Notes under the pieces: model-generated
Databases searched by the model: none
Told to the model about the DNA's origin: nothing
What the model saw: only the letters and a program-made list of their open reading frames with translations
Translations under genes and position numbers: made by a program
Shown: positions 12,633 through 22,765 of the stretch, in pieces
Position numbering within the stretch: the first letter of the stretch is position 1
How the letters are laid out: the number at the start of each line of letters is the position of its first letter
Source of the DNA: Seminavis robusta
Taxonomy: Eukaryota; Bacillariophyta; Bacillariophyceae; Naviculales; Naviculaceae
DNA length: 25,805 nucleotides
Direction: 5' to 3'
Assembly: GCA_903772945.1 (NCBI GenBank)
Contig: CAICTM010001615.1
Coordinates: forward strand, 1-25,805

Positions 12633-13577
12633 CAAAAGTACCAAGTGGGTGTCTTCTTTCTGGGAGCAATTCTGGCATTGGTTTTGGAATAAGCACTGAC
12701 CATGGGGAAATAAACCAACAGAGCTGAGCGGTAACCAGTTTGGGTGTTTGGATCTTGCGCAAGAAAAGGTTACTACTAGTAGTAATAGATACTACATGTA
12801 TGTATGCATACCGGTACTGTACCGGTAGCGGTACCAGGTACCGGAACGGGTACCGTGCCTCTGTTGCAACGTTGGTCCCTCCATTGGCACTATCTCTGCA
12901 TGTGTTGGAAAGGCAGGATTACGTTTAGGAGCAATATAGCTAGGACAAAGAATCAAAGGAACGCAACGAAATCAAGCCCTAAGAGCTGCAGTAGCAGAAC
13001 CCAAGCAACCACACTGGCTGGAGGTGCGGATAGCTATCTTCGTGATTTCTTGCAGGGGGGAGCTGAAACCAGCTCTGGCCTACTAGCTACCGTACCGTAG
13101 CCAGTTAGCGTCGCTACAATGGACCTGCTACGGCACCGGTACCTAATCAATACCGGTAGATTCGAGAGACTTTGTTGCTCGACAACCATTCATTCGTGAT
13201 CCAAGCAAATCGACTACTTGTACCCCGAACCCCACCGCCTTGCCTAATGATAAATTGGTACATTGCATGCAGTCAGAGGCACGGAACTCCTTTTGCCGAA
13301 GATACGATACGTACTGGTAAAGAGACGAGCACCGATATCCCTTCGCTGCCAGATGAACTGTCTGTCCATTCGTGGCCTCTACGCCAAATTTGTCCCGCAG
13401 GGCTTTCCGTTCGCTTGGGTGACTGGCCTCATAGCGGCCAAATTTGAGGTGCGCCGGTCTGCCTTTAGGACTCCCACGGCCACGTTCAGTGGGATAGTTC
13501 CACGATATCACTCCAAGATTACCAAGATTGGAGTGCCTAACCCCAAGTGCGGTACAAAGTAAGCGTACTATCAGAAG
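12633..13577. other. Divergent intergenic region upstream of ORC3 and the 600-residue gene
   Basis: This 945-bp region should contain both divergent promoters. It carries a perfect 16-bp palindrome (12770-12785) and dense GGTACC/ACCGGT clusters at 12809-12856 and 13131-13159. A 160-codon minus-strand frame (13143-13625) overlaps the start of the next gene and has no domain I recognise, so it is not called. No other gene is evident. Confidence 0.6.
12809..12856. repeat. GGTACC / ACCGGT cluster
   Basis: Nearly uninterrupted alternation of ACCGGTAC, GGTACC and CGGTAC units lies between ORC3 and the next gene. The units are the same as in the other intergenic clusters of the window. Confidence 0.75.
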
Positions 13578-15380
13578 ATGTCGGACCATGGCGAGAAGCC
13601 AAAGATATGGACGTCCTTCCGACAAAGGTTGTCGGCAAGGAGAGCTTCTGCAAAGATGCTCGCAAACTCAGAGGAGCGCCGAGGAAGTCGAACAAAAACT
13701 GACTCAACCGGGGCAGGATCGACGAAGCGGTTCTCTCGCATGAAGGACGAATATAAATCAACATCATGTCTACCAGTGTCCCATCGACAAGTGGTGGCAG
13801 CGTCCTTGTTGTGTTCCGCAAAGCAACAATTCAAGCTTCTGGATGACGACACCTTCAGCACGAAGCCCCTAATTGGCTTTGCATCTCGGTACAGCAATCG
13901 CCACTACAGCGAAGTGTGGCTCGCGGATTACGTCAACGCGACAAAACACTCGGCAAGAACTCCTCCCAGAACCTCATCAAGAAAGAAGACACAGTGGAAA
14001 ACAACAAAGGTCACCATCGTTGATCCAGACGAATCGAGCGACCCAGCATTGGAGATGATGAGCCCCGTAAGAATTCCCGCAACAAACAAAGTCGGAAGCC
14101 CACAGGGAAGCAGACACGGTATCGGAAGAGAGATTGATCGCCTTTCAAGAACTTTGGGCATGGCTCCCGTTGACAATGGCTTGAATGAAGCTGGCCGGAC
14201 TCGTCATGTGAATGAGTTTGACGTTGCCTCTGCCACTTCGCACACTTCAAGCTTGGATACCGCCGAGTTTTCGTTCCAGGCTGACTTCTCACAACTGCAA
14301 TCACCAGATAGAAACGACAAGTCGAGCGCGTCAATGTCATCTGGTATTTCCACTACCTCGACATGGGACGAAATCAAACGCAGAAAGTCAGAACTGTTTC
14401 AGCCAATTCTTAACGAAAGTTATGACAATGGGGACATCATCCTTGCTGCACGACCAACCCCGGTGTACCGAGATGTACACGAGGTACATGAGCTGAATCA
14501 TTCTGTCTACTCTACTGACAACAACATGGGCTCCCCTAGTAGGGGTCCTGAAGCCCTCGAAGACGATCTCATCGACATGAACTTGGATATCTTAGCTAGG
14601 CATATGGACGAAGAAGCGATGATGTACCAGCAGCAACAACCATTCTATGAGATCCAGTGCAAATCAGATGAATCCCATAATTTATCAGATATTAGCGATT
14701 CTGCGGTGGGACTGCCAATTGCGGGGCAATCAGATGACCAGTCTCTCAACCAAGGCGAGATGATGGAACGCTATCTTAGCCAGGGAGAAACTGAGAGTGG
14801 TCCTTATCATAGGACTGAGCACGATCGTCACCCGGTCAATGCGGAAGAGCATGTTGATCGACCATCGACCCAACAAGAAGAGAACGTGAATCGACCACGT
14901 AGCAAGCCAACAGAGCACGAGGATGGGCTACTTGTCCAGGAAGAGATGGTTGGTCAGTTTCTCAGCACGGAAGAGAAGGCAGAACGACCAGTTGATCAAA
15001 CTGAGATCCCGAAAGGAGCATCGCCCATGCCAATGGTGTCTGTGCATCGTTCTGGGGACGTGGCTAGGAAGGCGAGATGTGTTGTGGTGTACGACAAAGA
15101 GCTAACTGATTCAGAACGAATGATGACATTCGATGACATTCCGGCAAATGTGAAACAGATTGTTGATCGACTAGAAGTTTTCAGGCAGAGAGAGGCAACG
15201 CGAGCGGAACAGTTTGGATTCAAGAACTTCATCCCAATCCACGAAGATCAAAAAGTCACGGATCAAGTTGCAGGAGGCAGTCAGTTCTTTCGCACGGTGT
15301 CTTACTCCTTTGAAAGTGAAGGGTCGATGATATCCGTTTCGCCATTGCAAGTGGGAAACAGCCAACTCGGTTCATTCTAA
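13578..15380 (+). CDS. Hypothetical 600-residue polar protein
   Basis: A single open frame runs from the ATG at 13578 to a stop at 15380. The protein is polar, rich in Ser, Asp, Glu, Gln and Arg, and has no signal peptide or membrane segment. The N-terminus is basic (RQRLSARRASAK). The segment around 79-115 is the most globular-looking (LLCSAKQQFKLLDDDTF, then SEVWLADYV). Residues 390-475 hold degenerate Glu-rich repeats, for example NQGEMMERYLS (391-401) and VQEEMVGQFLS (453-463), with several EHVDRPST-like units between. A second compact segment near 500-552 (VVVYDKEL...FDDIPANVKQIVDRLEVF) may be helical. I do not recognise the family and assign no function. The gene converges on the RND-like gene, with only 135 bases between their stops. 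Steady codon use over 600 codons supports it being real. Confidence 0.75.
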   Translation: MSDHGEKPKIWTSFRQRLSARRASAKMLANSEERRGSRTKTDSTGAGSTKRFSRMKDEYKSTSCLPVSHRQVVAASLLCSAKQQFKLLDDDTFSTKPLIGFASRYSNRHYSEVWLADYVNATKHSARTPPRTSSRKKTQWKTTKVTIVDPDESSDPALEMMSPVRIPATNKVGSPQGSRHGIGREIDRLSRTLGMAPVDNGLNEAGRTRHVNEFDVASATSHTSSLDTAEFSFQADFSQLQSPDRNDKSSASMSSGISTTSTWDEIKRRKSELFQPILNESYDNGDIILAARPTPVYRDVHEVHELNHSVYSTDNNMGSPSRGPEALEDDLIDMNLDILARHMDEEAMMYQQQQPFYEIQCKSDESHNLSDISDSAVGLPIAGQSDDQSLNQGEMMERYLSQGETESGPYHRTEHDRHPVNAEEHVDRPSTQQEENVNRPRSKPTEHEDGLLVQEEMVGQFLSTEEKAERPVDQTEIPKGASPMPMVSVHRSGDVARKARCVVVYDKELTDSERMMTFDDIPANVKQIVDRLEVFRQREATRAEQFGFKNFIPIHEDQKVTDQVAGGSQFFRTVSYSFESEGSMISVSPLQVGNSQLGSF

Positions 15381-15515
15381 GCTAAGCGAATGAAAGGAAC
15401 AACAATGAACTCATCTAAAATGATTATACTGGTACCCACTGAGCTCATAACATATGCCTGTTAGCACAATACCGAAAAATTCCACCTGGTAGCTCCGGTT
15501 GGCTATTCCTGCGAC

Positions 15516-18341
15516 TCAAGGTGCTTGAGGCGATAGAATAAACTTGTCAAACTTGACCGCGTTGTCTTCATCTGGATCCATGTTATCGTATGACAAGTCC
15601 GATCTTTTGGACCTCAAGTTCTTGCGAGATGATTTGCTCCAACCCAGCGTAGAAACGAACGGCAGTGCCAAGCCTTGCAACCACATTGCGTCGAAGAGCA
15701 GTGCGGCGACAACAAGCAAAGGCCAAACGACCAGTTGTTTTGCAGCCACAGATGTCCCAAATGACAAAACCAGAAAGCATGCACTGATCACTCTCGTGCT
15801 TGAAAGAACAGGATCAACGGTAAGGGCATTTGGAGCGTTGTGCTGTTGAAACCGGCCAACCTCGGATACGAGAGTTGACGTGACAGCCAGTATGCATGCA
15901 AGGACTACCGTCGAATCCATACTGCCGCTCCTTTCCAGCCAGGAGCCCATTCCAATTGCCGCGGCCGTCGTCAAACTGGCAGTCATGAAAATCCGAAGTG
16001 GCGACCCGAAGGATTGCAACGCAACCAAGAGGGACACGACAACTACCCCGACGACAGTCAATAGTTGCCTTGGCAGGATCTCGACTTGAAATTTTTGAAA
16101 GTCGTACCACCTTCCGGCCGGACTGTCAATGAACACTTTGACACCACCGAGAACGCGCGGATCTTCCTGTAGACGCTCGATGGTCTCTCGAGCCAAAATT
16201 AGCCATTGATTCCCCTCTCTCGACAATGGATTGACGCCTAGAATGGCAGAAATGTAAGTAGCTAGATGATGAGATGGTGTCGTTTCGTCCTCGATAACAT
16301 TCAGCAAATGAAGAGCCTCGCTGGGACACCTTGGCTCCATGCCTCGACAAATATTCGCAGCATTGTAAAGGCTTTGCGGTATTCTGAGATTGTCAAGGAC
16401 CGCAATTCCGGAGTATGTTGTGGTTTCGATTCCAGCGTTCACCGGGAATTCGCAACGGATGTCTTCAAGATCACTTTCTTCTTGCATCTCGATTTGCGTC
16501 CATAGATCTTGCCTCTTTTTGTGATACAGATCAAACTGCCTTTGCTGTTCCTCTTTAAACCTTCGCAGTGTGCTTACAAGCTGCTTTATGAGGTGCTGGA
16601 CTTCTTTGTATTGTTCTCCGATCGGTGTAAAATCTTCCAATCCAGGAGGCTTTTGGCTCGGTTCATTGCCGTCCAAGGAAATGCCCTCAAGCTCACCCAG
16701 CACCATTTGCTGTATATCATACCCCGCCAATGATATCATGCTTTGATTTCGATCCGGACCGGTACCGTCAAACAAGAGCCTATAGGGTGTCAGACGGCCG
16801 TGCCCGACAGTCTCCCCAGTCAAGTAAAAGTGATTTTGAGAGTCACCCACCAGGAAGCGGGTGGGATTTGGACTATCCAACGAAATACTTGTCAATACAG
16901 ACGGGGCCCTAGACGACATTGAGAGCAACAAGAGAGTGGACATACAAAGGGGTACAAGCTTCCGTAGATTGGACCACTGTGAAGGTTTCAGTTCTGAATC
17001 CTCTTGCAATTGAGGCTGCGTTGCTCCCATGCAATCCACACGGTCGGTGCTGTTGTCATCAAGGAGCCTTGGTGCAATAAGAGCGTGAAAAGCGGTACAG
17101 ATAGTCACCACTGTTGTCGTTGCCACGCTGACACTCTGAAGGACTGGGGAGGCAGTGACTGTGTAAAGACTGGCAAATGAGGCCATCAAGATCCCTCCAC
17201 TTCGAAGAATGGTTCCAGAGGCACCGTTGAAGCCAATGTTGTCTAATGAAAACTTGGAATAGTAGACAGAAAGGACCAAGCAGACCATCGCCATTGAAGA
17301 GAGCGACAATGGTGACACGGTTGTGGTCGTAAGGTAGTTCAGAGCAAGCGAACTGAGGGACATGGTGGTTGCCATGCTTGCCAGTATCAAAACACCCCAA
17401 AGAGCGGATTGATTGCCCACTCCTATTCCCATAAACAGTACAGCCTCCAATAGAAGAACCACAGCTGCACAAATCAGAGACAGCTGCGTATTGGTCATGT
17501 TCAGCGAAGGATTCCAGTGCATTCCAGTGTAATGGATGTTCAAGTAGGATGGCTGGTTCTGTTGTCCAAACCTCAAGATTTTCTGTTTCAGTTTCAGTAC
17601 TCCGGAGCCACCAATCTCGTCTTGAATGTATTGAATTTGAACCAGAGTCTTTGACCCATCGGGTGTGACAAGATTGCGAGCCACATAATCCAGTCCTTGC
17701 TCTTGAAGAGAATAATAAGAAGTGATCTTGACGGAGGGAGTGCCATTGACATGGAATTGACTCTCGAGATCATACGCCAGGTCGTAACTAAAGTGTTTCC
17801 CCTGTTCATAAATCAGCGAAGTATCATCGGCAAAGGAATGTGATTCCACCTCTCCTTGACTGTTAAGTGTTGGTGCCGAAGACCTTCTTGAGTCGGAAGC
17901 TTCCAGCACTACCCAAAGAGAGGGGTGAGCACCCCAATCACGTTTGTATACCTTGTCAAAGGCAGCTCTTGCCACACTTGACGGAGAAGTTGGCGGAGGC
18001 ACTATCACAATAGGATCGGTACTTGCTTGCAAGAGAGAGATCCACGCCACGCATCCCCAAAACCAAATGAGGGACGACACGGCGACAGCGGCAACCTTAT
18101 GCCTTTTCAGCAACCCAGACTTGGAAAGCTGCCCGAGCTGCCAATTATCATTGTCATGATTGTTTCGAGATGCCTTCGGAGTGGAGAAGCTAAAGTGACG
18201 AGGAGGAGATAACAACGAGATTGGACTAATCTCATCCTCGGATTCTGTCAATTTTAATGCATCTGGAGCTGAGCTCTTCTTCTCCGCTATGGGAGAAAGC
18301 CACACCTCTTGCCACGATGGTGATATAAAGGAAGAGCTCAT
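15516..18341 (-). CDS. RND/MMPL-superfamily-like 12-TM membrane protein
   Basis: One exon encodes 941 residues from the ATG at 18341. Predicted membrane segments fall in the RND 1+5+1+5 pattern: about 82-104; 287-308, 313-335, 343-363, 377-398, 402-427; 459-476; 758-778, 782-801, 810-828, 850-868, 870-898. Two large non-membrane loops lie at about 105-286 and 477-757, the second with a possible coiled coil at 571-625. The segments GTILRSGGILMASFASLYTV and VISACFLVLSFGTSVAAKQL resemble the TM5 and TM11 regions of MMPL proteins. RND proteins are transporters or sterol-sensing/receptor relatives that usually use Asp residues in TM4 and TM10. Here TM4 has no acidic residue and TM10 only Glu827. 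The cytosolic N-terminus (1-80) is Ser-rich. Substrate and membrane are unknown, and the family call is at superfamily level only. The protein is encoded next to the transposon insertion but is not disrupted by it. Confidence 0.72.
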   Translation of the reverse strand: MSSSFISPSWQEVWLSPIAEKKSSAPDALKLTESEDEISPISLLSPPRHFSFSTPKASRNNHDNDNWQLGQLSKSGLLKRHKVAAVAVSSLIWFWGCVAWISLLQASTDPIVIVPPPTSPSSVARAAFDKVYKRDWGAHPSLWVVLEASDSRRSSAPTLNSQGEVESHSFADDTSLIYEQGKHFSYDLAYDLESQFHVNGTPSVKITSYYSLQEQGLDYVARNLVTPDGSKTLVQIQYIQDEIGGSGVLKLKQKILRFGQQNQPSYLNIHYTGMHWNPSLNMTNTQLSLICAAVVLLLEAVLFMGIGVGNQSALWGVLILASMATTMSLSSLALNYLTTTTVSPLSLSSMAMVCLVLSVYYSKFSLDNIGFNGASGTILRSGGILMASFASLYTVTASPVLQSVSVATTTVVTICTAFHALIAPRLLDDNSTDRVDCMGATQPQLQEDSELKPSQWSNLRKLVPLCMSTLLLLSMSSRAPSVLTSISLDSPNPTRFLVGDSQNHFYLTGETVGHGRLTPYRLLFDGTGPDRNQSMISLAGYDIQQMVLGELEGISLDGNEPSQKPPGLEDFTPIGEQYKEVQHLIKQLVSTLRRFKEEQQRQFDLYHKKRQDLWTQIEMQEESDLEDIRCEFPVNAGIETTTYSGIAVLDNLRIPQSLYNAANICRGMEPRCPSEALHLLNVIEDETTPSHHLATYISAILGVNPLSREGNQWLILARETIERLQEDPRVLGGVKVFIDSPAGRWYDFQKFQVEILPRQLLTVVGVVVVSLLVALQSFGSPLRIFMTASLTTAAAIGMGSWLERSGSMDSTVVLACILAVTSTLVSEVGRFQQHNAPNALTVDPVLSSTRVISACFLVLSFGTSVAAKQLVVWPLLVVAALLFDAMWLQGLALPFVSTLGWSKSSRKNLRSKRSDLSYDNMDPDEDNAVKFDKFILSPQAP

Positions 18342-18875
18342 CTATCTATCTGCTAGAATTTATTTGATTGTCGTGTCACTATATGCACTCGATACAAGTT
18401 GGATTGTTTTTGTTGGGTAGCGGAGTTGCTCTTGGTGCTAAAAAGAAAATGCTACCCACCATCCAAGAAAAAGTGAGGATTTTGAAACACACAGGGCCGT
18501 TGGCGTGGCTCGATGGCTCAATATCTTCCTCTGGTATTAAAATTCGGCAGGTCCGCGTTTTCAGTTCCACTCCCAACAATTCTCGCTCGGTGCTCCGTCC
18601 ACGCTACCGTACCACGGTGTACGGTCTGGTATGTTACAATACTGTACAGATGGTATCGTCATGTATTTCATCACCCAAGCATGTATTTCAACACACAAGG
18701 AAGTCACAACTACGGTACATCCATGCATGTAGCTGCTAAACTCGCTTTGGCAATTGGCAAATACGGAGTACTCTTGATACATGTAATTAGTCGACCGGTA
18801 CGGTAGCTACCGGTAGCCATATGGAGCAGCTCCCACCACTGCTATCCATGGCACAGTTGGCCAAACTGGCGCCTG
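18342..18875. other. Spacer between the RND-like gene and the transposon
   Basis: These 534 bases form the upstream region of the RND-like gene on the minus strand. They contain GTACGGT/ACCGGT clusters (18604-18650 and 18793-18818), and at the right end the first part (18821-18875) of a small reading frame interrupted by the transposon. No other gene is visible. Confidence 0.6.
18873..18875. repeat. Target-site duplication, left copy (CTG)
   Basis: CTG directly precedes the left terminal repeat and recurs directly after the right one at 23742-23744. Three-base CTG/CWG duplications are typical of Harbinger elements. Confidence 0.85.
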
Positions 18876-18892
18876 GGGAATGCAGAATGCAC
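18876..18892 (+). repeat. Left terminal inverted repeat
   Basis: GGGAATGCAGAATGCAC is the exact reverse complement of 23725-23741. Beyond position 17 the two ends stay weakly similar (AAAATT.GA and AAATCGTG are shared), suggesting a longer, decayed inverted repeat of about 70 bases. Confidence 0.92.
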
Positions 18893-19008
18893 ATACGTAA
18901 ATAATTATAGTCGTGGTTACTTTTTTCGAAAATTGAAATCGTGTCGTGCTTGCCTTTAAAACTTGGGTGGCAAGCATGCGTGATGCGCGCGAGAGCGTTT
19001 TCACTTTT

Positions 19009-19166
19009 GGAGCTGGTTTGGAGCCGATTGGGTCCCGTAAGAGCGGTTAGTCATCAGCTCCTAATTTTAGGAGCTGATTCCCGAATCAGCTCTTAGCGGC
19101 AAGAGCTTTTTAAGGGTTTGTTAAGAGCTGATTAGGAGCTCGTTTAGAGCTCGATAGGAGCTCGTG
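19009..19166. repeat. Left subterminal array of GAGCT-type units
   Basis: About ten units of the form (A/T/G)(A/G)GAGC(T/C)(G/C)(A/G)TT occur in direct and inverted orientation. They include a 26-bp inverted repeat at 19053-19078 (12-bp arms, 2-bp spacer) and a second hairpin at 19071-19092 (GAGCTGATTC, 2 bases, GAATCAGCTC). The array lies between the left terminal repeat and the transposase gene. Subterminal repeats are commonly transposase-binding sites; that role here is inferred. Confidence 0.85.
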
Positions 19167-19276
19167 ATTGAACCTTGCTAAATGGGAGGAAGTTCCACCA
19201 AGGGGCAACAACACAGCAACAAATCGACCACAAGAAAGCACATGCTAGCAGTTTGTTCAGCTTACAAGCTCTGGAG

Positions 19277-20254
19277 ATGCAGCAGCAGCAGCAGCAGCAG
19301 CCAATAGCTAGAAGAGCAAAGATGACTGATAGCGACGATGATGCTGATCCACATCTGCAGGTGCTCACTCCCGAAGAAATGCTCCAACATGGAATGAAGT
19401 TGATTGGTTGGAACGAGAGGCAACTGAGGAGGAAGTCCAAGAAGCGATGGAGGAAATGGTGTATCCTTTTTGCTGCAGATTTTGGAGCGAAACCTCATGT
19501 TGTCTGCCAGATTTGGGAAGATCTTCAAACAACAGCATTGAAAGAGGCGTACTTGCACCCAAACCAACGAAATCTTGACCAATTTCTATATGCACTGCAC
19601 TTTCTGAAAGCATATCCGACGGAGAAACAGCGACAAAACAAGTGGCATGTCTGTGACCGCCTTTTGAGAGATAGTGGTTGGTTTTTTGTCGAGAGAATTG
19701 CTGCTCTGAAGGAACTGAAAATTGTCTGGCTTAACACTGGCAATGATATTTGGTGCGGAAGTGTTGATGGGACGCATATAAAATCCTGGGAGCCTACACA
19801 TGACAAATACCCAAAGGACCCATCTGCTTTCTCGTGGAAACATCACTCGGCTGGTTTCAATTGTGAGGTGGTGCTCTCATTGAAAGAGAGCAAAATTATA
19901 TGGTTGAACGGCCCCTTTGAAGCCGGTACCAATGACATTTCCATGTTCACTGCTCAGGGTGGCCTCTGTGAGAAGCTGAGAGAAGCTGAGAAGATGGTCA
20001 TTGCCGATAACGGATACAGGGGCTATGATGATGTGATCAGTCGGCCAAATTCAATTGACTCTCCAGAGGTGGCAAAGTTCAAAAACCGAGCTCGATGCCG
20101 GCATGAGGCCGTGAACGGCATGATTAAGCACTACAAGTGCACTGACTCGGCTGCGTTTCAGCATGGCATTGATAAATTCGCTCTGTGCTTCGATGCAGCG
20201 GCCGTCATTACTCAATATCGAATGGAGCTGGGGGAGCCACTATTTGAGGTCTAG
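19277..20254 (+). CDS. PIF/Harbinger-type DDE transposase
   Basis: The first ATG (19277) gives 325 residues. The same frame is open upstream to 19175 but has no earlier ATG. The enzyme should cut and rejoin the element's ends. After a run of seven Gln and an acidic stretch comes an N-terminal helical, basic region (RRKSKKRWRKW at 51-61). The DDE nuclease domain then shows VDGTH with Asp164, the conserved NGPFEAGTND (211-220), ADNGYRG with Asp244, and RHEAVNG with Glu277. The D-80-D-33-E spacing and these motifs fit the DDE_Tnp_4 fold of PIF/Harbinger transposases. All three catalytic acids are intact and there is no internal stop, so the enzyme could be active. It reads toward the minus-strand gene, with 58 bases between their stops. 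No separate DNA-binding domain is clear, consistent with the family's use of a partner protein. Confidence 0.9.
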   Translation: MQQQQQQQPIARRAKMTDSDDDADPHLQVLTPEEMLQHGMKLIGWNERQLRRKSKKRWRKWCILFAADFGAKPHVVCQIWEDLQTTALKEAYLHPNQRNLDQFLYALHFLKAYPTEKQRQNKWHVCDRLLRDSGWFFVERIAALKELKIVWLNTGNDIWCGSVDGTHIKSWEPTHDKYPKDPSAFSWKHHSAGFNCEVVLSLKESKIIWLNGPFEAGTNDISMFTAQGGLCEKLREAEKMVIADNGYRGYDDVISRPNSIDSPEVAKFKNRARCRHEAVNGMIKHYKCTDSAAFQHGIDKFALCFDAAAVITQYRMELGEPLFEV

Positions 20255-20312
20255 GTATAGCTAACAAAACAATAGTCTAGCTAGTGAGTTTGACTCATTT
20301 TTTCAACCTTTC

Positions 20313-20386
20313 CTAGTTTATCTTTCGGGGTGGATCATAATCGTAATCATACAACACGTCTTCCTCGTCATCCTCATCGATCATTA

Positions 20387-20424
<38 letters not shown>

Positions 20425-22508
20425 GGGAGTGGGATTGATGACGGATCGCCTCCCAATGCAGCATGCCTGGCTTGGACGTCCTCTGCAAACTCTCTTTCAA
20501 TCCCATCAATCATTTCTACTGTAGGATCAGCCGTCGAAGATCTTGCTTTCGCAATTGCTGCAGTTCGTGATTTCTTTTGTCGACCAGTCAGAAGGCTCTT
20601 TCTTTCCTTTCCGTCAACCGTAGGTTTGAATTTTGCCTTTCGGATTTCCTCCATGTCAAACTCTCCTCCTTTCTTCTTGTTTGTCATCTTATTCACCAAT
20701 GATGCTCCGGCATTAATCAGCTGTGATCCAATAGTTTGAGCAGGAGCTGATGGAACTGGCACTGGTTGCACCGGTACGGTTGGCATTGTTGGTGTCATTT
20801 GCGAGCCACCACTCGCGGCAGCAGCTAGGCTACTCGTTGCTGTTGTGGCAGTACCACCAACACTGTTGGTTGAGGCCGATCCTACAACTGTCAGAGCTCC
20901 TAAGCCAGAAATCATAGCTTTGAAAATGGACACACATTTACTATTTGTTAGACACAGAAATCGCTCAGGGCAATCCACCACTATCTTATTACAAACCTGC
21001 AAAAGCATCTTTTGTTGCTTTGGCTCCGCGGCCGGCTTGGCCTTTCATATCAACCGCCTTGGCAAGGTCAACAAACTTCCAGCACAATCGGCAGTGCAGA
21101 GCATAAATATCTGATTTGGTAGAATCTTTTCGTCCCGTGTTCTTCTTATAGAGGATCAGCTGTGGAATTGCAGTCTGCATGTGATCACTATCTTTCTGCG
21201 CTGATCCAGTCCGAAAGGGAGCTTCAGTGAGGCGTACATCTGGGCTGAAACGAAGCACAATCTTCTGGTGGCGCTCTTCGAGGCTCAACTTGCTGAATGC
21301 AGTGCGAGCAGCTTTGTGACCTTTCTTTACTGAATCAGAAGTCTGTCGGGCATCATACTCCGAAGCATCCTCAAGAAAACAAGCCGGGAAGATGGGCTTT
21401 GTAAGCGTCGCCTCATTGGTGCCTTCATAATACTGCAACACGTAGAGATCCTTTTCTGCATCACGAGAGTCCACAAGAAGCTCAAGTTGAATGCCTCCTT
21501 TCCACTGTGTCTCATCGTGCTCAAATTCCATGATATTGACTGCATAGATCCCTTCTCCTTGATCCCCAGGATAGTCTGGGTCAACATCAACCGAGCGATC
21601 TAAAATAATGAAATGTGCAGAATGGTTAACTGACTGGCGAGAGAAAAACAATAAGTGTTCAACAACAACAACAACAACAAAGATCTAAGCTAACCTTTTG
21701 TCGACATTGTCAAGCTTGTCTGAAATCTGGGGATGCTGCCAGTTAAATTGGTTGATTTTGGTGTGGTACCGCCGGTTCGCTTGGTTGATTTTGGGGTGAT
21801 GGTACCAAGCTTCTTTGGTTTACAATCCTCTTCTGCTTCGTCGAGGGACAACTGAGACAGGTCTTGTGAGAGATCAAAGGAAACGTCGTCTGAATCCTTG
21901 GTAGAGATGGTGGCTGGTAGTGGTTCAATCTTCGTTTCCTCTGCTGGTTCTTTCTTCTTGGACGATCTGGTCTGCTTCTTGGAGGACGCTCCTTTGGTTG
22001 CCTTGGGTGTTGAAGCTCCTTTGGTCTCCTTGGTCGTGGTCGCCTTGGACGATTTCTTATTCTTCTTTCGGATCTTGGCAGAATCAACGTTCAAAACTGC
22101 CAATCTAGACAGATACTTTGCTTCCGATCCTGTCTTCCACTTCGTGACTTTTTGCGATATCTTTCTCCTCAGATCGGTTCCAAGCTCGCCGTAGAACTCC
22201 GGCTGCTCCAAAGTGTAGGACCTGTGATCGCACAACTCTCGAAGACCTTGTCCCTTCCCTTTGTCAAAGTTGAAAATGCCTCCAGCGTCCTCGATGTCCT
22301 CTGCCAGCTGCTTTTCTATCCAAAAAGGAAGGCGTTGCCTTGTTCCTGTCGAAGCAGTGCTGCCGCCACTCATAAAAGAAGCTCCACCAACACTCGCTTC
22401 GTCAACTGCAGCACTCTGCTTACCCTTCCCAGAAACTGATCCAGCAGCTTCGGCTACCCTTGTTGCTTTCGATTCGCACCTTGTTCGTGGTCTTGGAGTT
22501 TCGGCCAT
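20313..22508 (-). CDS. Transposon-encoded partner protein candidate, three exons, acidic tail
   Basis: Exons are 22508-21695, 21599-20997 and 20899-20313, giving 667 residues. All three segments stay in phase. The acceptors at 21599 and 20899 each have an in-phase alternative nearby (21625 region and 20917). Residues 60-130 look like a compact helical domain (FWIEKQLAEDIEDAGG, then LCDHRSYTL, YGELGTDLRRKISQKVTKWK). The spacing of Trp residues and the basic last helix suggest a helix-turn-helix or Myb-like fold, but I do not recognise a named family. A Lys/Ser/Thr-rich stretch (about 140-200) contains repeats such as TKGASTPKATKGASSKK. The middle exon encodes a globular region of unknown type ending in LHCRLCWKF. 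The C-terminus holds about 12 consecutive Asp. In PIF/Harbinger elements a Myb-like protein helps bring the transposase to the ends and into the nucleus. That role is inferred from position only. Confidence 0.72.
20372..20424 (-). repeat. GAT/ATC trinucleotide run encoding poly-Asp
   Basis: A tandem ATC run on the plus strand encodes the Asp tract in the C-terminus of the three-exon transposon protein. Runs like this are prone to length change. Confidence 0.85.
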
Positions 22509-22765
22509 TGTGAAATTCTTGCTGGAGTTGTTCGGCCCGTCTTGCTGCTGGACTTGATCCGACACTCTCCAGCATTTCCTATCACACAAATTGTGTAGAA
22601 ACAATGAAAATTGTAGCTATTGGGATGCTGAGATGAGAGCCATCGTCTGCGGATCTTTCGCAAAGATTGGAGGCAAACTGCCCAACAAATAATCAAGTAA
22701 AGCGGTAACTGCCAAATACGATATTTGACTTGCTACGTTGCTAAGTTGCTACCGTATTACTTGTC
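22509..22765. promoter_or_regulatory. Shared divergent promoter region inside the transposon
   Basis: These 257 bases separate the ATGs of two divergently transcribed transposon genes and must hold both promoters and 5' UTRs. No TATA box or GAGCT-type unit like those at the element's ends stands out here. Confidence 0.5.

Noticed and set aside
12116..12727. 203-codon plus-strand frame
   Set aside because: Antisense to ORC3 exon 1, which has homology support.
13143..13625. 160-codon minus-strand frame upstream of the 600-residue gene
   Set aside because: Overlaps the start of a longer convincing gene, runs through a repeat cluster and shows no domain.
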